Shown here: one piece after another, positions 46,938 through 56,449 of the stretch
How positions within the stretch are numbered: position 1 is the first letter of the stretch
Layout: each line of letters opens with the position of its first letter
Origin: Bifidobacterium canis
GTDB lineage: Bacteria; Actinomycetota; Actinomycetes; Actinomycetales; Bifidobacteriaceae
Length of the DNA stretch: 64,000 nucleotides
Reading direction: 5' to 3'
NCBI RefSeq assembly: GCF_009727065.1
Contig: NZ_WNLP01000002.1
Span: 309,501-373,500, forward strand
Notes under the pieces: model-generated
What the model was told of the DNA's origin: nothing
Seen by the model: only the letters and a program-made list of their open reading frames with translations
Databases searched by the model: none
Program-made: the position numbers and the translations under genes

Positions 46938-49900
46938 ATGAAGATTCGGCAAGGCATAGTGAGTGCACTCGTGGCGCTTGCGCTGCCACTGACATTAGGC
47001 GTGTTCCCGCTGAGTGCTTCAGCCGAAGAAATCGGCTCGACCGCTTCACCGACGCAAAGCGCGCAAGGCGATGCAAACACAGGCAATACTGCTGACGCAC
47101 CTACGGCTGGCGACGGCGATTCCGCAGACCAGAACAACAGTGCGGCTGACTTCGAAGGCAATGACGTGGGAACCGATGCGGGCAATGGAGAGACGTCCGC
47201 ATCGGATGCCCCTGGTTCGGCACCCAATGCGTCCGACGCCACTGACGCCGCCGATTCCCAAGATTCCGCAGACGTTGCCGATTCTGCTGATGCAGCGGAA
47301 GCCGCAAATTCGGCAGACGCAAACTCGAGCGGCTCGAGCAACAAGGCAAAGGCCAACGCCGATGCCCAGCCTGCCGCCGATTCCGGCGACAAGCACCCGA
47401 ACATCGTTTACAAGCCATTCCGCCAGTGGTTGCTCGATTCGCCGAAGAGCCAATACACCGACGAAAACGGCAACGCCTACACATATTCGACGCTCGGCAT
47501 GATCCTCTCGAACTACAACGTGTTCACGCCGGGCGACCTCCGCAGCACCCACATCGTGGGCCCGGTCGCGGTCGGTGGCTTCGCAACCGGCTTCGGCCAG
47601 TTCGCCAGCAGCGCCAAAGCCCAGGACTTCGACGCATTCCAACGCTGCATGCAGCACTTGGAGAGCGAAGGCAAGAACGGCGTGACCGATGTGCAAGACT
47701 GCCTCGTCGACCCGAACGCAGAAGGCGCGCCGTCCAACACCACATATAAGAACTATTCCGAGACGAATCTGCCTCTCGGCAACGGCGGAGTGTGGAATGT
47801 GCCGTCGTTCGTCAACGGTCCACTCGTCGAAACCACCGAAGAACGCTGGCCCGACCAGCTCGGCGGCATCTCGGGCGTCACCTATTCCAACAAAGACACG
47901 GTGCCGTTCTATGCCGGCGAGACGAACCAGACCGACCCGTTCCTCGCGCTCAAATATTTGGAAGACGCCGATTCCTACGAGATCTTCGGCAATGGCAAAA
48001 TCGTGTTCGACGACAATTGGCTCGACTTCGACTCGGTGATGAACGAGATCAAAGAAGAATCTCAGGCCATGGCCGATGAAGCCGGCCAAGTGCAGGTGAG
48101 GGTTGAGCAATGCAATGAGAACGGCAATACGCTGTGCCTGCGCTCTTCCGATGAGACCAAAGTGAAAGTGGACTCGAATATTGGGAATATGAAGATCGTC
48201 ATCGCGCCAGGCGCGCATGTGACGATCAAGGACGATGCGAATTTCGAGGCATACCGAGAGCTGCTCAGCAAGAACAATCGCCCGTTCAATGTGCGCATTG
48301 TGAAAGATCCGAACAGCGAACTCGTGAACATGCCCGACACGATCATCAACTTCGTTGGAGAGGGCGGTAGCTCCGATGCTCGATTGCCAGGCGTGATCTT
48401 CGTCGACAGATTCGATGTGGACGCGCAGATGGTGCAAGGCATCGGCACCGACGAGCAAGCGCCCGGCATTCCGATCATCTTCAACTTCCCGAATGTCACC
48501 GGCACCATCGATTTCGACCCGGACGGCGTGCGCTCGGGCACGCAGTACGGTCACGTGGTCGCTCCGAACGCAGACATCAACATGTTCTGCACGTCCGGCA
48601 ACTTCAACGGCAGGTATATCGCGAAGAATATCGCAGTCAACGGCGAAGGTCACATGTGGCCATACAGTGGCCGTCTGCTGGCGTCTGTGCCAGACTCCAC
48701 CGGCATCCACGCCAATAAGCAACTGCTCTATGGCACACTGAACGGCGGCGACTTCACGTTCACGCTGCAGCTCACCGGCGACTCGCTGAGCAAGCCGGAG
48801 GAGAAGCAGAACGACAAAGACGGCAACGTAGACTTCAGCTTCGAGTTCAACGACGGCAACTGGAGCAAGGGCACCGACGTCGCCGGCGAAGATAATACAA
48901 AAGACTTCTCGTTCACACTCAAAGAGAAGATTGACAGCGCGAGCTGCGGCACCGACGTCGGCAAAGTCACCTGCGACAATAGCGAGTTCAAAGTGACGGT
49001 GCGCGTGCAGAAAACGGAGACTAATGCCGGCAACACCACGACGGCCGAATACAAAGTGCTCAGCACCACGTATGCGAGAGTCAAGGATTCCGCTGGCAAC
49101 GCCGTCGACGCGGACGCACAGAAGCCGACTACCTCGACGCCACTGTTCACCAACGTGCGTAACCGCGAACTCAAGACGAGCACGCAGTTCGGTTTCGACA
49201 AATATGTGGACAGCGAGAAACTCAGTTCCGCCGCGGATAACACGACGTTCGAGTTCGCGCTTCGCCCAGCCAAAGCTGTCGGCACGAAAGACGATTTCAC
49301 CGTTGACACGCCAATGCCGAAGGCCGCCGACTGTGCGCGTACTACAAAACTCGCCGTTCCGCTCTACGGCAGCGACGGCAAGCCGGTGACTGAGGGCGAA
49401 GGTGACGCCGCGAAGCAAGTCACCGTGCAGGTCGACGCTTGCGTGGTGAAGAACGGCGCGCTGAAATCTCAAGAACAGGGTGGCGTGCAGCACAACATCT
49501 GGTTCCCGTCGATCGAATACACCCGCACCGGCCGCTATGACTACATAGTGACGGAGATTCCCGGCGATGACGCCGATATGACTTACGATTCGCTCGAACA
49601 CAGCATCTCAGTCACCGTCACGGAGAACTCGAACGGCGACTTGTCTGCCACGTCGACGATCTTCGATCAGTCGCATATCAATTTCCGCAACTACAACAAG
49701 GCGCACACAGATCTGCATTTCACCAAATATGTGGATCACGCTCTGCTCGGCGACGCCGATGACACGAGCTACGTGTTCGACTTGTTCGCGGCGCAGAAAA
49801 CTGCCGACGGCAAGCTCGTTAAAGCGAAAGACGATGACGGCAAAGACAAAGAGGCGGTGTGCACAGTGCGCAATCTGGGCAGCGCGGTCGACTTCAGTGC

Positions 49901-50804
49901 GGGCAAGTGCGGTGACGCGCTGACCTACGAGAACGAGGGCGACTACTACTACATCGCCACAGAGCGCACGGGCGGCGACCCATATTTGTGGTACGACCAG
50001 CTCGAAGACGGCACAAACGCCAAGATCGAGCACTATGTGCACGTTGCAGTGACCAAAGAAAACGAGAAATACAAGGTCAGCACGGTCACGTATGCGATGT
50101 CGACGGCGTGCTCGGCGGGTGAGGACGGCACTGTGCCTGAGTCGTGCCCTGCGGAAGCGAAGATATTCAACAATAATCACAAGCCGGTGCCATTCGAGAT
50201 TCGCAAAGCAGTGAAGGAGCTGAACGGAACCGCTCCGGCAGATGCTGAGTTCACGTTCAAAGTGACATTCTTCGCGAGGAACTCGAATTCCGTGCCGCTC
50301 TATGAGCAGGGCACCGAGCTCGCATACACGGTGACAACCGCTGCGCAAGGTGGCGAAGAGCCTGTTGTTGAAACAAAATCTGCGATTGTTGCGGAAGACG
50401 GTTCGGTGACGTTCGCTATCACCGCCGCGCAGACCGCTCGCTTCACACAGATTCCGTATGAGACGGTGTTCGAGATAGAAGAGCTCGTTGATAATCTGCC
50501 GATCGGATTCACCGGCGTATCGATGGTGAGCAGCAACGGCTACACCGGCAAGAACAAAACTGCCGAGCAGACGGTGAACGGCAAAACCACGCAGGTGACA
50601 GTTCCCGCGATCACGCGAGATCAGTGGGCGAAGGTGGCGTATGGCACGGTGGTCACAGTCACTGCGACCAATGAATACGCGGTCTACCGCCTGCCGATGT
50701 CGGGCGGTGCGGGCGCGAACATCAATCTGCTCGCGCTGGGCGTGGCGGTCGTGTGCGCAGGACTCTTCCTCAGCGTGCGGTTCGCGAAGGAGTCGCGAGC
50801 GTGA
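46938..50804 (+). CDS. Cell-wall-anchored surface protein, choice-of-anchor A plus pilin-type domains (CAHFA 1)
   Basis: A 1288-residue secreted protein. Residues 1-33 are a signal peptide (MKIRQGIVSALVALALPLTL, then SASAEE). Residues 34-145 are Ala/Asp/Ser-rich stalk. The choice-of-anchor A domain runs from MILSNYNVFTPGDL and HIVGPVAVGGFATG (about 175-205) to QYGHVVAPNADIN and GEGHMWPYSGRLL (about 580). Several Spy0128/isopeptide-like beta domains follow, with repeated FDKYVDSEKL / LHFTKYVDHALL / FEIRKAVKELNG. The end is the sorting signal YRLPMSGGAGANINLL, a hydrophobic span and the tail FAKESRA. LPMSG is a variant of LPxTG. Probable adhesin. ATG 46938 is preferred for the signal peptide; the frame opens at 46839. 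Confidence 0.85.
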   Translation: MKIRQGIVSALVALALPLTLGVFPLSASAEEIGSTASPTQSAQGDANTGNTADAPTAGDGDSADQNNSAADFEGNDVGTDAGNGETSASDAPGSAPNASDATDAADSQDSADVADSADAAEAANSADANSSGSSNKAKANADAQPAADSGDKHPNIVYKPFRQWLLDSPKSQYTDENGNAYTYSTLGMILSNYNVFTPGDLRSTHIVGPVAVGGFATGFGQFASSAKAQDFDAFQRCMQHLESEGKNGVTDVQDCLVDPNAEGAPSNTTYKNYSETNLPLGNGGVWNVPSFVNGPLVETTEERWPDQLGGISGVTYSNKDTVPFYAGETNQTDPFLALKYLEDADSYEIFGNGKIVFDDNWLDFDSVMNEIKEESQAMADEAGQVQVRVEQCNENGNTLCLRSSDETKVKVDSNIGNMKIVIAPGAHVTIKDDANFEAYRELLSKNNRPFNVRIVKDPNSELVNMPDTIINFVGEGGSSDARLPGVIFVDRFDVDAQMVQGIGTDEQAPGIPIIFNFPNVTGTIDFDPDGVRSGTQYGHVVAPNADINMFCTSGNFNGRYIAKNIAVNGEGHMWPYSGRLLASVPDSTGIHANKQLLYGTLNGGDFTFTLQLTGDSLSKPEEKQNDKDGNVDFSFEFNDGNWSKGTDVAGEDNTKDFSFTLKEKIDSASCGTDVGKVTCDNSEFKVTVRVQKTETNAGNTTTAEYKVLSTTYARVKDSAGNAVDADAQKPTTSTPLFTNVRNRELKTSTQFGFDKYVDSEKLSSAADNTTFEFALRPAKAVGTKDDFTVDTPMPKAADCARTTKLAVPLYGSDGKPVTEGEGDAAKQVTVQVDACVVKNGALKSQEQGGVQHNIWFPSIEYTRTGRYDYIVTEIPGDDADMTYDSLEHSISVTVTENSNGDLSATSTIFDQSHINFRNYNKAHTDLHFTKYVDHALLGDADDTSYVFDLFAAQKTADGKLVKAKDDDGKDKEAVCTVRNLGSAVDFSAGKCGDALTYENEGDYYYIATERTGGDPYLWYDQLEDGTNAKIEHYVHVAVTKENEKYKVSTVTYAMSTACSAGEDGTVPESCPAEAKIFNNNHKPVPFEIRKAVKELNGTAPADAEFTFKVTFFARNSNSVPLYEQGTELAYTVTTAAQGGEEPVVETKSAIVAEDGSVTFAITAAQTARFTQIPYETVFEIEELVDNLPIGFTGVSMVSSNGYTGKNKTAEQTVNGKTTQVTVPAITRDQWAKVAYGTVVTVTATNEYAVYRLPMSGGAGANINLLALGVAVVCAGLFLSVRFAKESRA

Positions 50805-50843
50805 GGGTGAGCGTGCGGCTGTAGTTCGAGCCGCAATATCGCG

Positions 50844-50895
50844 CAAGGCGTCTTGTTCACTTCGGTTGTCGAAGTGAACAAGACGCCTTTTTATT
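50844..50895 (+). terminator. Strong terminator after CAHFA 1
   Basis: Twenty-base perfect arms at 50844-50863 and 50869-50888 (core GGCGTCTTGTTCACTTCG), loop GTTGT, then TTTTTATTTTT. Confidence 0.92.
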
Positions 50896-51208
50896 TTTGG
50901 TGTGCAGGCGCGGGTAAATATAAATAATTTATAGTTAAATAAATAAAAATTTATATATATGTGCGTGCGAGAAAGCGCATTTTGCTTACTGAGACGTATT
51001 ATTCACGAGCTGGAATAGTTTGTGTGGATTATGTGAAAGCGCGAAAATCTTCTGTAAATATCTCGTATTATTGCCAGTAATTCCGTTCATATGGAGAATG
51101 TGAATACATATCTCCGATGACTTTGCGTGCGCGGACAGGCAACTGTGTGCGCAAAGACAGGCTTTGGGGAGTGCCGCGTTCGTCGGAGAGCGGATATAAG
51201 GAGAAACG
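50896..51208. other. Intergenic region upstream of CAHFA 2
   Basis: About 310 bases with no gene. An AT-rich tract with TAAATATAAATAATTTATAG-like sequence (50915-50965) probably marks the promoter zone. AAGGAG at 51198-51203 is the ribosome-binding site of the next gene. Confidence 0.4.
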
Positions 51209-53915
51209 GTGGCACCGAACAAGGGTACCTTCGATCTGCGCAAATGGAGATGCGGCAAGATCGACAAGCTGAGCGCGCCGGCGAAGCGTTTTCTGACGAC
51301 TGTGGAGAGTATCGTCATCACGCTCGCGCTGATCGCGTCTCTGGGGATTGCGTCCCCACTGATGGCTTCGGGCGTTGAACCAAGCCCTGAGGCCGCAGTG
51401 GGTGTGATTGGGCAAGATGAAGCCACGGGAATCGACAACGACGAGTGCGTCGAATCCGAAGACGGTGGTGATCTCGAATGCGAGACCACCACCGCTCCTG
51501 GCTCGGATGGTGGCAATGGTGCGGGCAGTGGCTCTGACTCTGGGGATTCTGCCAATACAGGCGGCGCTGGCACAGGCGGCGCTAATGGGAGCGCTGTGGA
51601 TTCCGCTGGCACGGGTGACGAAAGCGACGTTGATGACGATGACGCCGATGACGCCGATGACGCCGAAGCCGCCGACACCAGCGATACTGCCGAAAACGAT
51701 ACAGACAAAGAATCGGGTAAAGACGGCGATGAGAAGTCTGACGATGCCGATGTCGACAAGTCGGATAAAGACAAGGAAAAGGCATCAAAAGCTGAAGCGA
51801 CAACGGATAACACGTTTGAAAAAGATGGTGGTCAGCTGAATCTCGGCTACCTCTTCTCTCACTACAACGTCATTTCCGTTGGTGACGCAGCGCTGGGGCA
51901 TACTGTTGGACCCGTGCTGATTGGTGGTGATCTGAAGAGCAGCATCGACATCGGTGGTGGTGTGGACACGACGTATGAAGAAGATGGTCGTGAGAAAGAG
52001 GGCGGCTATGTGCACAAAGGTCACACATACATTCAGGGTGATGGGTCAAGCTTGACCGGTTTGAAGCCACACAATAGTGCTATTAACTTGTATCTGGGCA
52101 CACAAAACATCGGTCGCGTAAATGTCGGCCAGCTCTTCCCCGATGGTGACAAGAATGGTTCTGTGCTGTTCACCGATGACTATCTCGACTTTACCAATGT
52201 GCAAAGTAAGGCTATTCAAAAATCTGCAGACATCGCGAATGACGCTATTGACTTGGGCATGACCATCAGAGGTGAGTCCTTTGATTTTGCTGAAGGTGTT
52301 GAGGATGTATATGCGTGGCAAAATGGTAAAAAGCTGATCCTTAAAGCTGGAAGATCGTATAAAATCACTGCTGCCGTCATGAATAGTCTTGGCGGAAGTG
52401 CTTTTGATGAGATTATTATCGATGCATCAGGTGTAGTCGGCGTTGACGGATCCATCTACCAAGGCGGTGATGCCTCAAAACTTCCTGAGACAACGATTAC
52501 CGTCACCGGGGAGGGCTCAATAACTCTCCCGCAAATAAAACAGGTACGCTACAAAGATGCGACAGGGGAACCGCAGGTCGTAGAGCTCCCAAATGCAAGT
52601 GGCAGTGGCGATAAACAGGCGGCCAAAGGCCTTCCGCTTGTCTTTAATGCTCCAGATGCTGGAAAAGCTACAACTCAGAATTCACCGTTCTTCGGCCATG
52701 TTATCGCCCCGAAGGCTCAAGGTAACGCCAGCGGCGACTACAACGGTTGCTGGCTCGTTGCTTCGATGGAAGCTTCTGCCCAAGGCCATATGTGGCCATA
52801 TAACGGCAAGACGCTTTACCCAACAACTACCGAGTTTAAGGCGAAAAAGTACCTTTACGATGCGGAAGGCAAGCGGCTGCCTTCATTGGAAGGGTATGAG
52901 TTTCAGTTCGAACTTTGGGATCTCAAGAACGATAGAGATGGTGCCAACGCAACTGAACCGGATCCGGAGAAAAACACATTCTGCTTGACACGGCTACTGC
53001 AAAGAAAAATGGCGATATTGAGTTCAAGACGAAACCGACATATACGAAAACTGACACGTACCATTATCTGATTGTCGAGAGGATGCCCACCCAAGCGGAA
53101 ACGCAGAAAATGAGGGCAAAACATCCGAATGTTGAACTTGTCTACGATACGCATGTAGAGCATATCACTGTGGAAGTGACGTCTGAGATGATCAACGGTG
53201 AGGAACACTTCAATGCAGGTGTCACCGTGAGACCATTGAAGAAGCCGATACCGAAAATCAAAATGGGCAACGTGATACCGTGCAAACTGACGGCACAACT
53301 ATGATCATTTTTGAAAATCGTATGCGGGAGCGCGAAACACCGAAAGCTCAGTTGAACCTGACGAAGGAAATGGCGAGCGGCCAGGACGCGGACGCCAACC
53401 AGGAATTCGATTTTGATGTCACGCTGTATGTGCCGGATGGGACGGGCACTTCTGACCATTACGCCATGCAAAAGAACGACGCCACCGAAGTAACTCGCGT
53501 GGATTTCGCAAGTTCGGATTCTGGGTGCCCGTCAGATTTGAACGGCTGTACGGTGCAAACAAGCACTGTTTCACTCAAAGTAGGCGATACCCTCAAGCTG
53601 ATTGATTTGCCGGATGGCGCGAGGTATGAGATCCGTGAACAAGAAACCGAAGGATATGAGATTGATCATTTCAGTGGGGCTTGCGACGCAAGTGGAACCG
53701 CTGATCCTTGTACGGGCACATTGACTGCCGATGCGGAGAATGGTGTGTCTGTTACGGCAACCAACAGGCAGAGCAAAGTCGAGCTGTTGCTGCCGTCGGC
53801 GGGCGGTCGCGCGAACCCGCTGATGACCGCAATGTTCGGCTTGGGCATCGTCTTCGCCGGACTGCTGATCGCAGTGATCTACGCGCGCAGAAGCGGCTTC
53901 ACCCCACTGCAGTAG
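51209..53915 (+). CDS. Cell-wall-anchored choice-of-anchor A protein (CAHFA 2; two frameshifts)
   Basis: About 903 residues after repair. Signal region with a membrane segment (SIVITLALIASLGIASPLMA) preceded by a 35-residue basic stretch. Residues 55-200 are an acidic Asp/Gly/Ser stalk (DDDDADDADDAEAADTSDTA). The CAHFA domain shows LGYLFSHYNVISVGDAALGH, TVGPVLIGGDL and FFGHVIAPKAQGN, AQGHMWPYNG. Beta-sandwich domains follow (FELWDLKNDRD, FDFDVTLYVPDGTG). The sorting signal is VELLLPSAGGRANPLMTAM, then a span and YARRSGFTPLQ. Frames break at AAAAA 52970-52974 and AA near 53239; one added base at each restores KHILLDTATAKKNGD and LKEADTENQNGQRDTVQTDG. The region 51.9-53.7 kb is clearly more AT-rich than its surroundings. 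GTG 51209 follows AAGGAG. Confidence 0.8.
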
Positions 53916-53938
53916 TAGCGCTTTCGCCGCAGTCAGAT

Positions 53939-54132
53939 GCGGGTCAGTTAACTCTTCGCAACGTTAACTGACCCGCATCTTCGCATAATTATGGGTCAGT
54001 TAACATCTATGCCAGTTAACTGACTCACACATCTGCCTAACTGCGGGCGAGTTAACTGCCACTCCGGTTAACTGACCCATATTCTCCACTACTTGCGGCT
54101 CAGTTAACAAGCATGCAGGTTAACTGACCCAC
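53939..54132. repeat. Four-unit 52-bp dyad array (GGGTCAGTTAAC-N10-GTTAACTGACCC)
   Basis: GTTAAC starts at 53947, 53999, 54051 and 54103, exactly 52 bases apart. Each has a partner GTTAAC 16 bases on (53963, 54015, 54067, 54119). Outer arms are GCGGGTCA/TGACCCGC in unit 1, ATGGGTCA/TGACTCAC in unit 2, GCGGGCGA/TGACCCAT in unit 3 and GCGGCTCA/TGACCCAC in unit 4. Core and period equal the array beside ppk (13511-13709), but the outer arms differ. It directly follows the CAHFA 2 stop and may also end its transcription. Confidence 0.88.
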
Positions 54133-54172
54133 GGCTAACTACCCACACTGCGTTGCCAACTACGTTGCCTAA

Positions 54173-54636
54173 GTGCGTGTTGTCTAATCCGAGTAGACAA
54201 CACGCGTACTTTGGTGTGCTGATATGTACATGTTGTCTAACGGTGGTAGTCAATACGCACAGTTTGGCGAGTCAATATGTGCATGTTGTATACCACGGAT
54301 ATGCAACATGTATAAATTCGGCGGCAAAATATGCATGTTGTCGAAGATGGGTAGACGATATGCGCAGGCCGGTGCCCTATACGTTCCACGCGTGCATGTT
54401 GTCTAAGCTGAGTAGGCAACATGTGCATTTTGGCGAGTCAATATGTGCATGTTGTCTACCGTAGATAGTCAATATGTACAGTTTGCCCCAGTGATCTGAA
54501 CGTGTTGTCTAATGCAGGTATACAACATGCACGTTTCGGTGCCTCGATATATACATGTTGTCTAACGCAGATAGTCAACATGCACGCATGCAGCAGAAAG
54601 TGCGCGTATTGTCTGCTGGCGTTAGGCAACATGCAC
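54173..54636. repeat. Nine-unit 53-bp dyad array B (TTGTCTA-N7-TAGACAA)
   Basis: Units are centred on a constant 7-base gap. Left half-sites end at 54186, 54239, 54292, 54344, 54405, 54458, 54511, 54564 and 54615, with steps 53, 53, 52, 61, 53, 53, 53 and 51. Consensus is TGCATGTTGTCTA, N7, TAGACAACATGCA. The linkers are also partly shared, for example TTTGGCGAGTCAATATGTGC at 54263 and 54428. It lies upstream of CAHFA 3; array C lies downstream. Confidence 0.88.
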
Positions 54637-54899
54637 ATGTTGCCAGTCCAGCACACGCACAAATTAGACAAACAGTTTTTAAATGTTCGGTTGTAGCGTA
54701 ACCGGCTGGAAAACTTTCTGCATAAACGCGTTAGGCAGCTTCGCGGTAATCTGCATAATTAGCTAAATAACTATTTATTTGATTAGACAGAGTGTGTAAT
54801 AACGTCTAATAATAGTGAAAATTGCTCCGTAAATTTACCTATTGCTGCGGGCTAGTGTAGTGGCTTTGTCAGCACATGCTCAAGAAGGGTAAGCATATC

Positions 54900-56449
54900 A
54901 TGTCTGCGCACGCTCGCAATGGTCGCTCGCGTCGCCGCACAGCCACTGTTTCCGTGAACACGGTTTTGCTCAACGGAATATTCGCAGTGGCCGCCGTGGT
55001 CATGCTGATCTGCGCGTGCACATTGCTGCCCAGCGAAGCGGTGGCGCAAGAAAGCGCAGCGCTTTCGGCACCCTCGGCAGAGTCCGCGCACACGGAGACC
55101 ACTGAGAATGCGAACGCAAACAATTCAGCGGACTCGACTCTCACGCAGAACAACGCAGCCTCTTCGTTGCTCGCGAGCGGCGGAACGCAGTGTTTGACGG
55201 GGAAGACGGGGGAGTCCGCATACGCATTCGAGCGAGAAGGTGGAACTTACACGCTCGACTACGTACTCAAACACTACAGCGTGCTGGTTGCGGGAGATCT
55301 GACCGGAGACTGGTCTTCCCACATCGTCGGCCCAGTGATTATCGGCGGCCTGTATGCGGCGAAAAACGGCGTGATCGGCAACGTTTCGCACACGGTGCCG
55401 TCGTTCATCGGCAAGATCTACGCTGAAGAAAACGGCACGGTGACGCGCACGCTCAACGACTTCAACGTGGATGATTCTCACAACGTGTATTTGGGATGCG
55501 AAACGCTTTCGAAACTCACGCTGGAGAGTTGGAGGAGTGTGGATTATCTGTTCGGCGGTGGTGCGAATCAGCACAACCGCCCGCACACGCTGTATACCAA
55601 CCAATTCTTCGATTTCACGAAGATGGAGGCGCTCGCTGAGCAGGCGCGCACGCTCAATGCGAACTCGCGCGCGCTGCGCGTTGACGATTTCGCGCATCTG
55701 CCGGAAGGATTGACGCTTGAGACGGTGGGCGGCATGACGTCACTCGTCGTGCCTGCTGGCACGACGGTGCTTATGAGCGGTGAGGATCTGGGGAAGTACC
55801 CGATCGTGATTGACGCCGGCGAGACGAATGACGCAGTTAATCTCTCCGGCATGGCAGGCACGATTATCGCCACGGATGACTCCGGCTCGGTGACCGTTCC
55901 GGGATTCCGCGCCACGAAGGTTCGGCGTAACGGATCGACCGAATACGTGACCCCGACCGACGCACAGAGCTCCACCGGCATCTCACTGGTGTTTTCACTG
56001 CCGAATGCCACGAACGTTGCTACTGCCGGCTCTTCATACGGGCATATTGTGGCACCTTCGGCACAGGTGAAGCTGCAAGGCGGCTCACACAACGGCAGCG
56101 TGGTCGCACAGTCGTTGGATTCCGGCTCGGAGATTCGTTTGTGGCCTTACAGCGGCGATTTCGTCGTGCCGCCAACCGAGCCTGAGACTCCTGAGACGCC
56201 AACCACCCCAACTACGCCGACCACACCGGAAACGCCGGATCAGCCGAAAACTCCCGACGAGCCAGATCAGCCAACTACTCCGACAACGCCGACCACACCA
56301 ACCGATGACACTGATGACGCGCAGGTCAGGCTACCCGACGCCGGTGGCCCTGGGCTCAATGTGCTGATTCCAGTCACAGGCAATCGCTTATAGTCATTGC
56401 CCTGACCGTATTCATGGTCATGCTGCGCCGAGATGCGCAAACCGTCTAA
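54900..56449 (+). CDS. Choice-of-anchor A surface protein (CAHFA 3; frameshift at 56379)
   Basis: About 517 residues after repair. A basic N-terminus precedes a hydrophobic segment (LLNGIFAVAAVVMLICACTL) ending at SEAVAQES, a signal peptide. A short Ala/Asn/Ser linker follows. The CAHFA domain spans YTLDYVLKHYSVLVAGDLTG and HIVGPVIIGGLYAAKNG to SYGHIVAPSAQVKLQGGSHN and RLWPYSGDFVVPP. Then comes a Pro/Thr-rich wall-spanning stretch (TPETPTTPTTPTTPETPD) and the sorting signal VRLPDAGGPGLNVLIPVTG. In the raw frame a stop follows after GNRL. Adding one G at 56379-56380 continues as QSLIVIALTVFMVMLRRDAQ and TV, a normal membrane span with basic tail, ending at TAA 56447. ATG 54900 is preferred; ATG 54876 is in frame. 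Confidence 0.82.

Larger units (their letters stand above)
53916..54899. other. Intergenic region between CAHFA 2 and CAHFA 3, mostly tandem dyad arrays
   Basis: Nearly 1 kb without a gene. It holds a four-unit 52-bp array (53939-54132), a nine-unit 53-bp array (54173-54636) and then about 260 AT-rich bases (54640-54899) in which the CAHFA 3 promoter should lie. Short open frames here run through the repeats and have no coding signature. Confidence 0.7.

Noticed and set aside
47046..49601. Very long minus-strand open frame (851 codons) opposite CAHFA 1
   Set aside because: It is antisense to a protein with clear domains, signal peptide and sorting signal. Its translation is a His/Val/Arg-rich shadow without family motifs.
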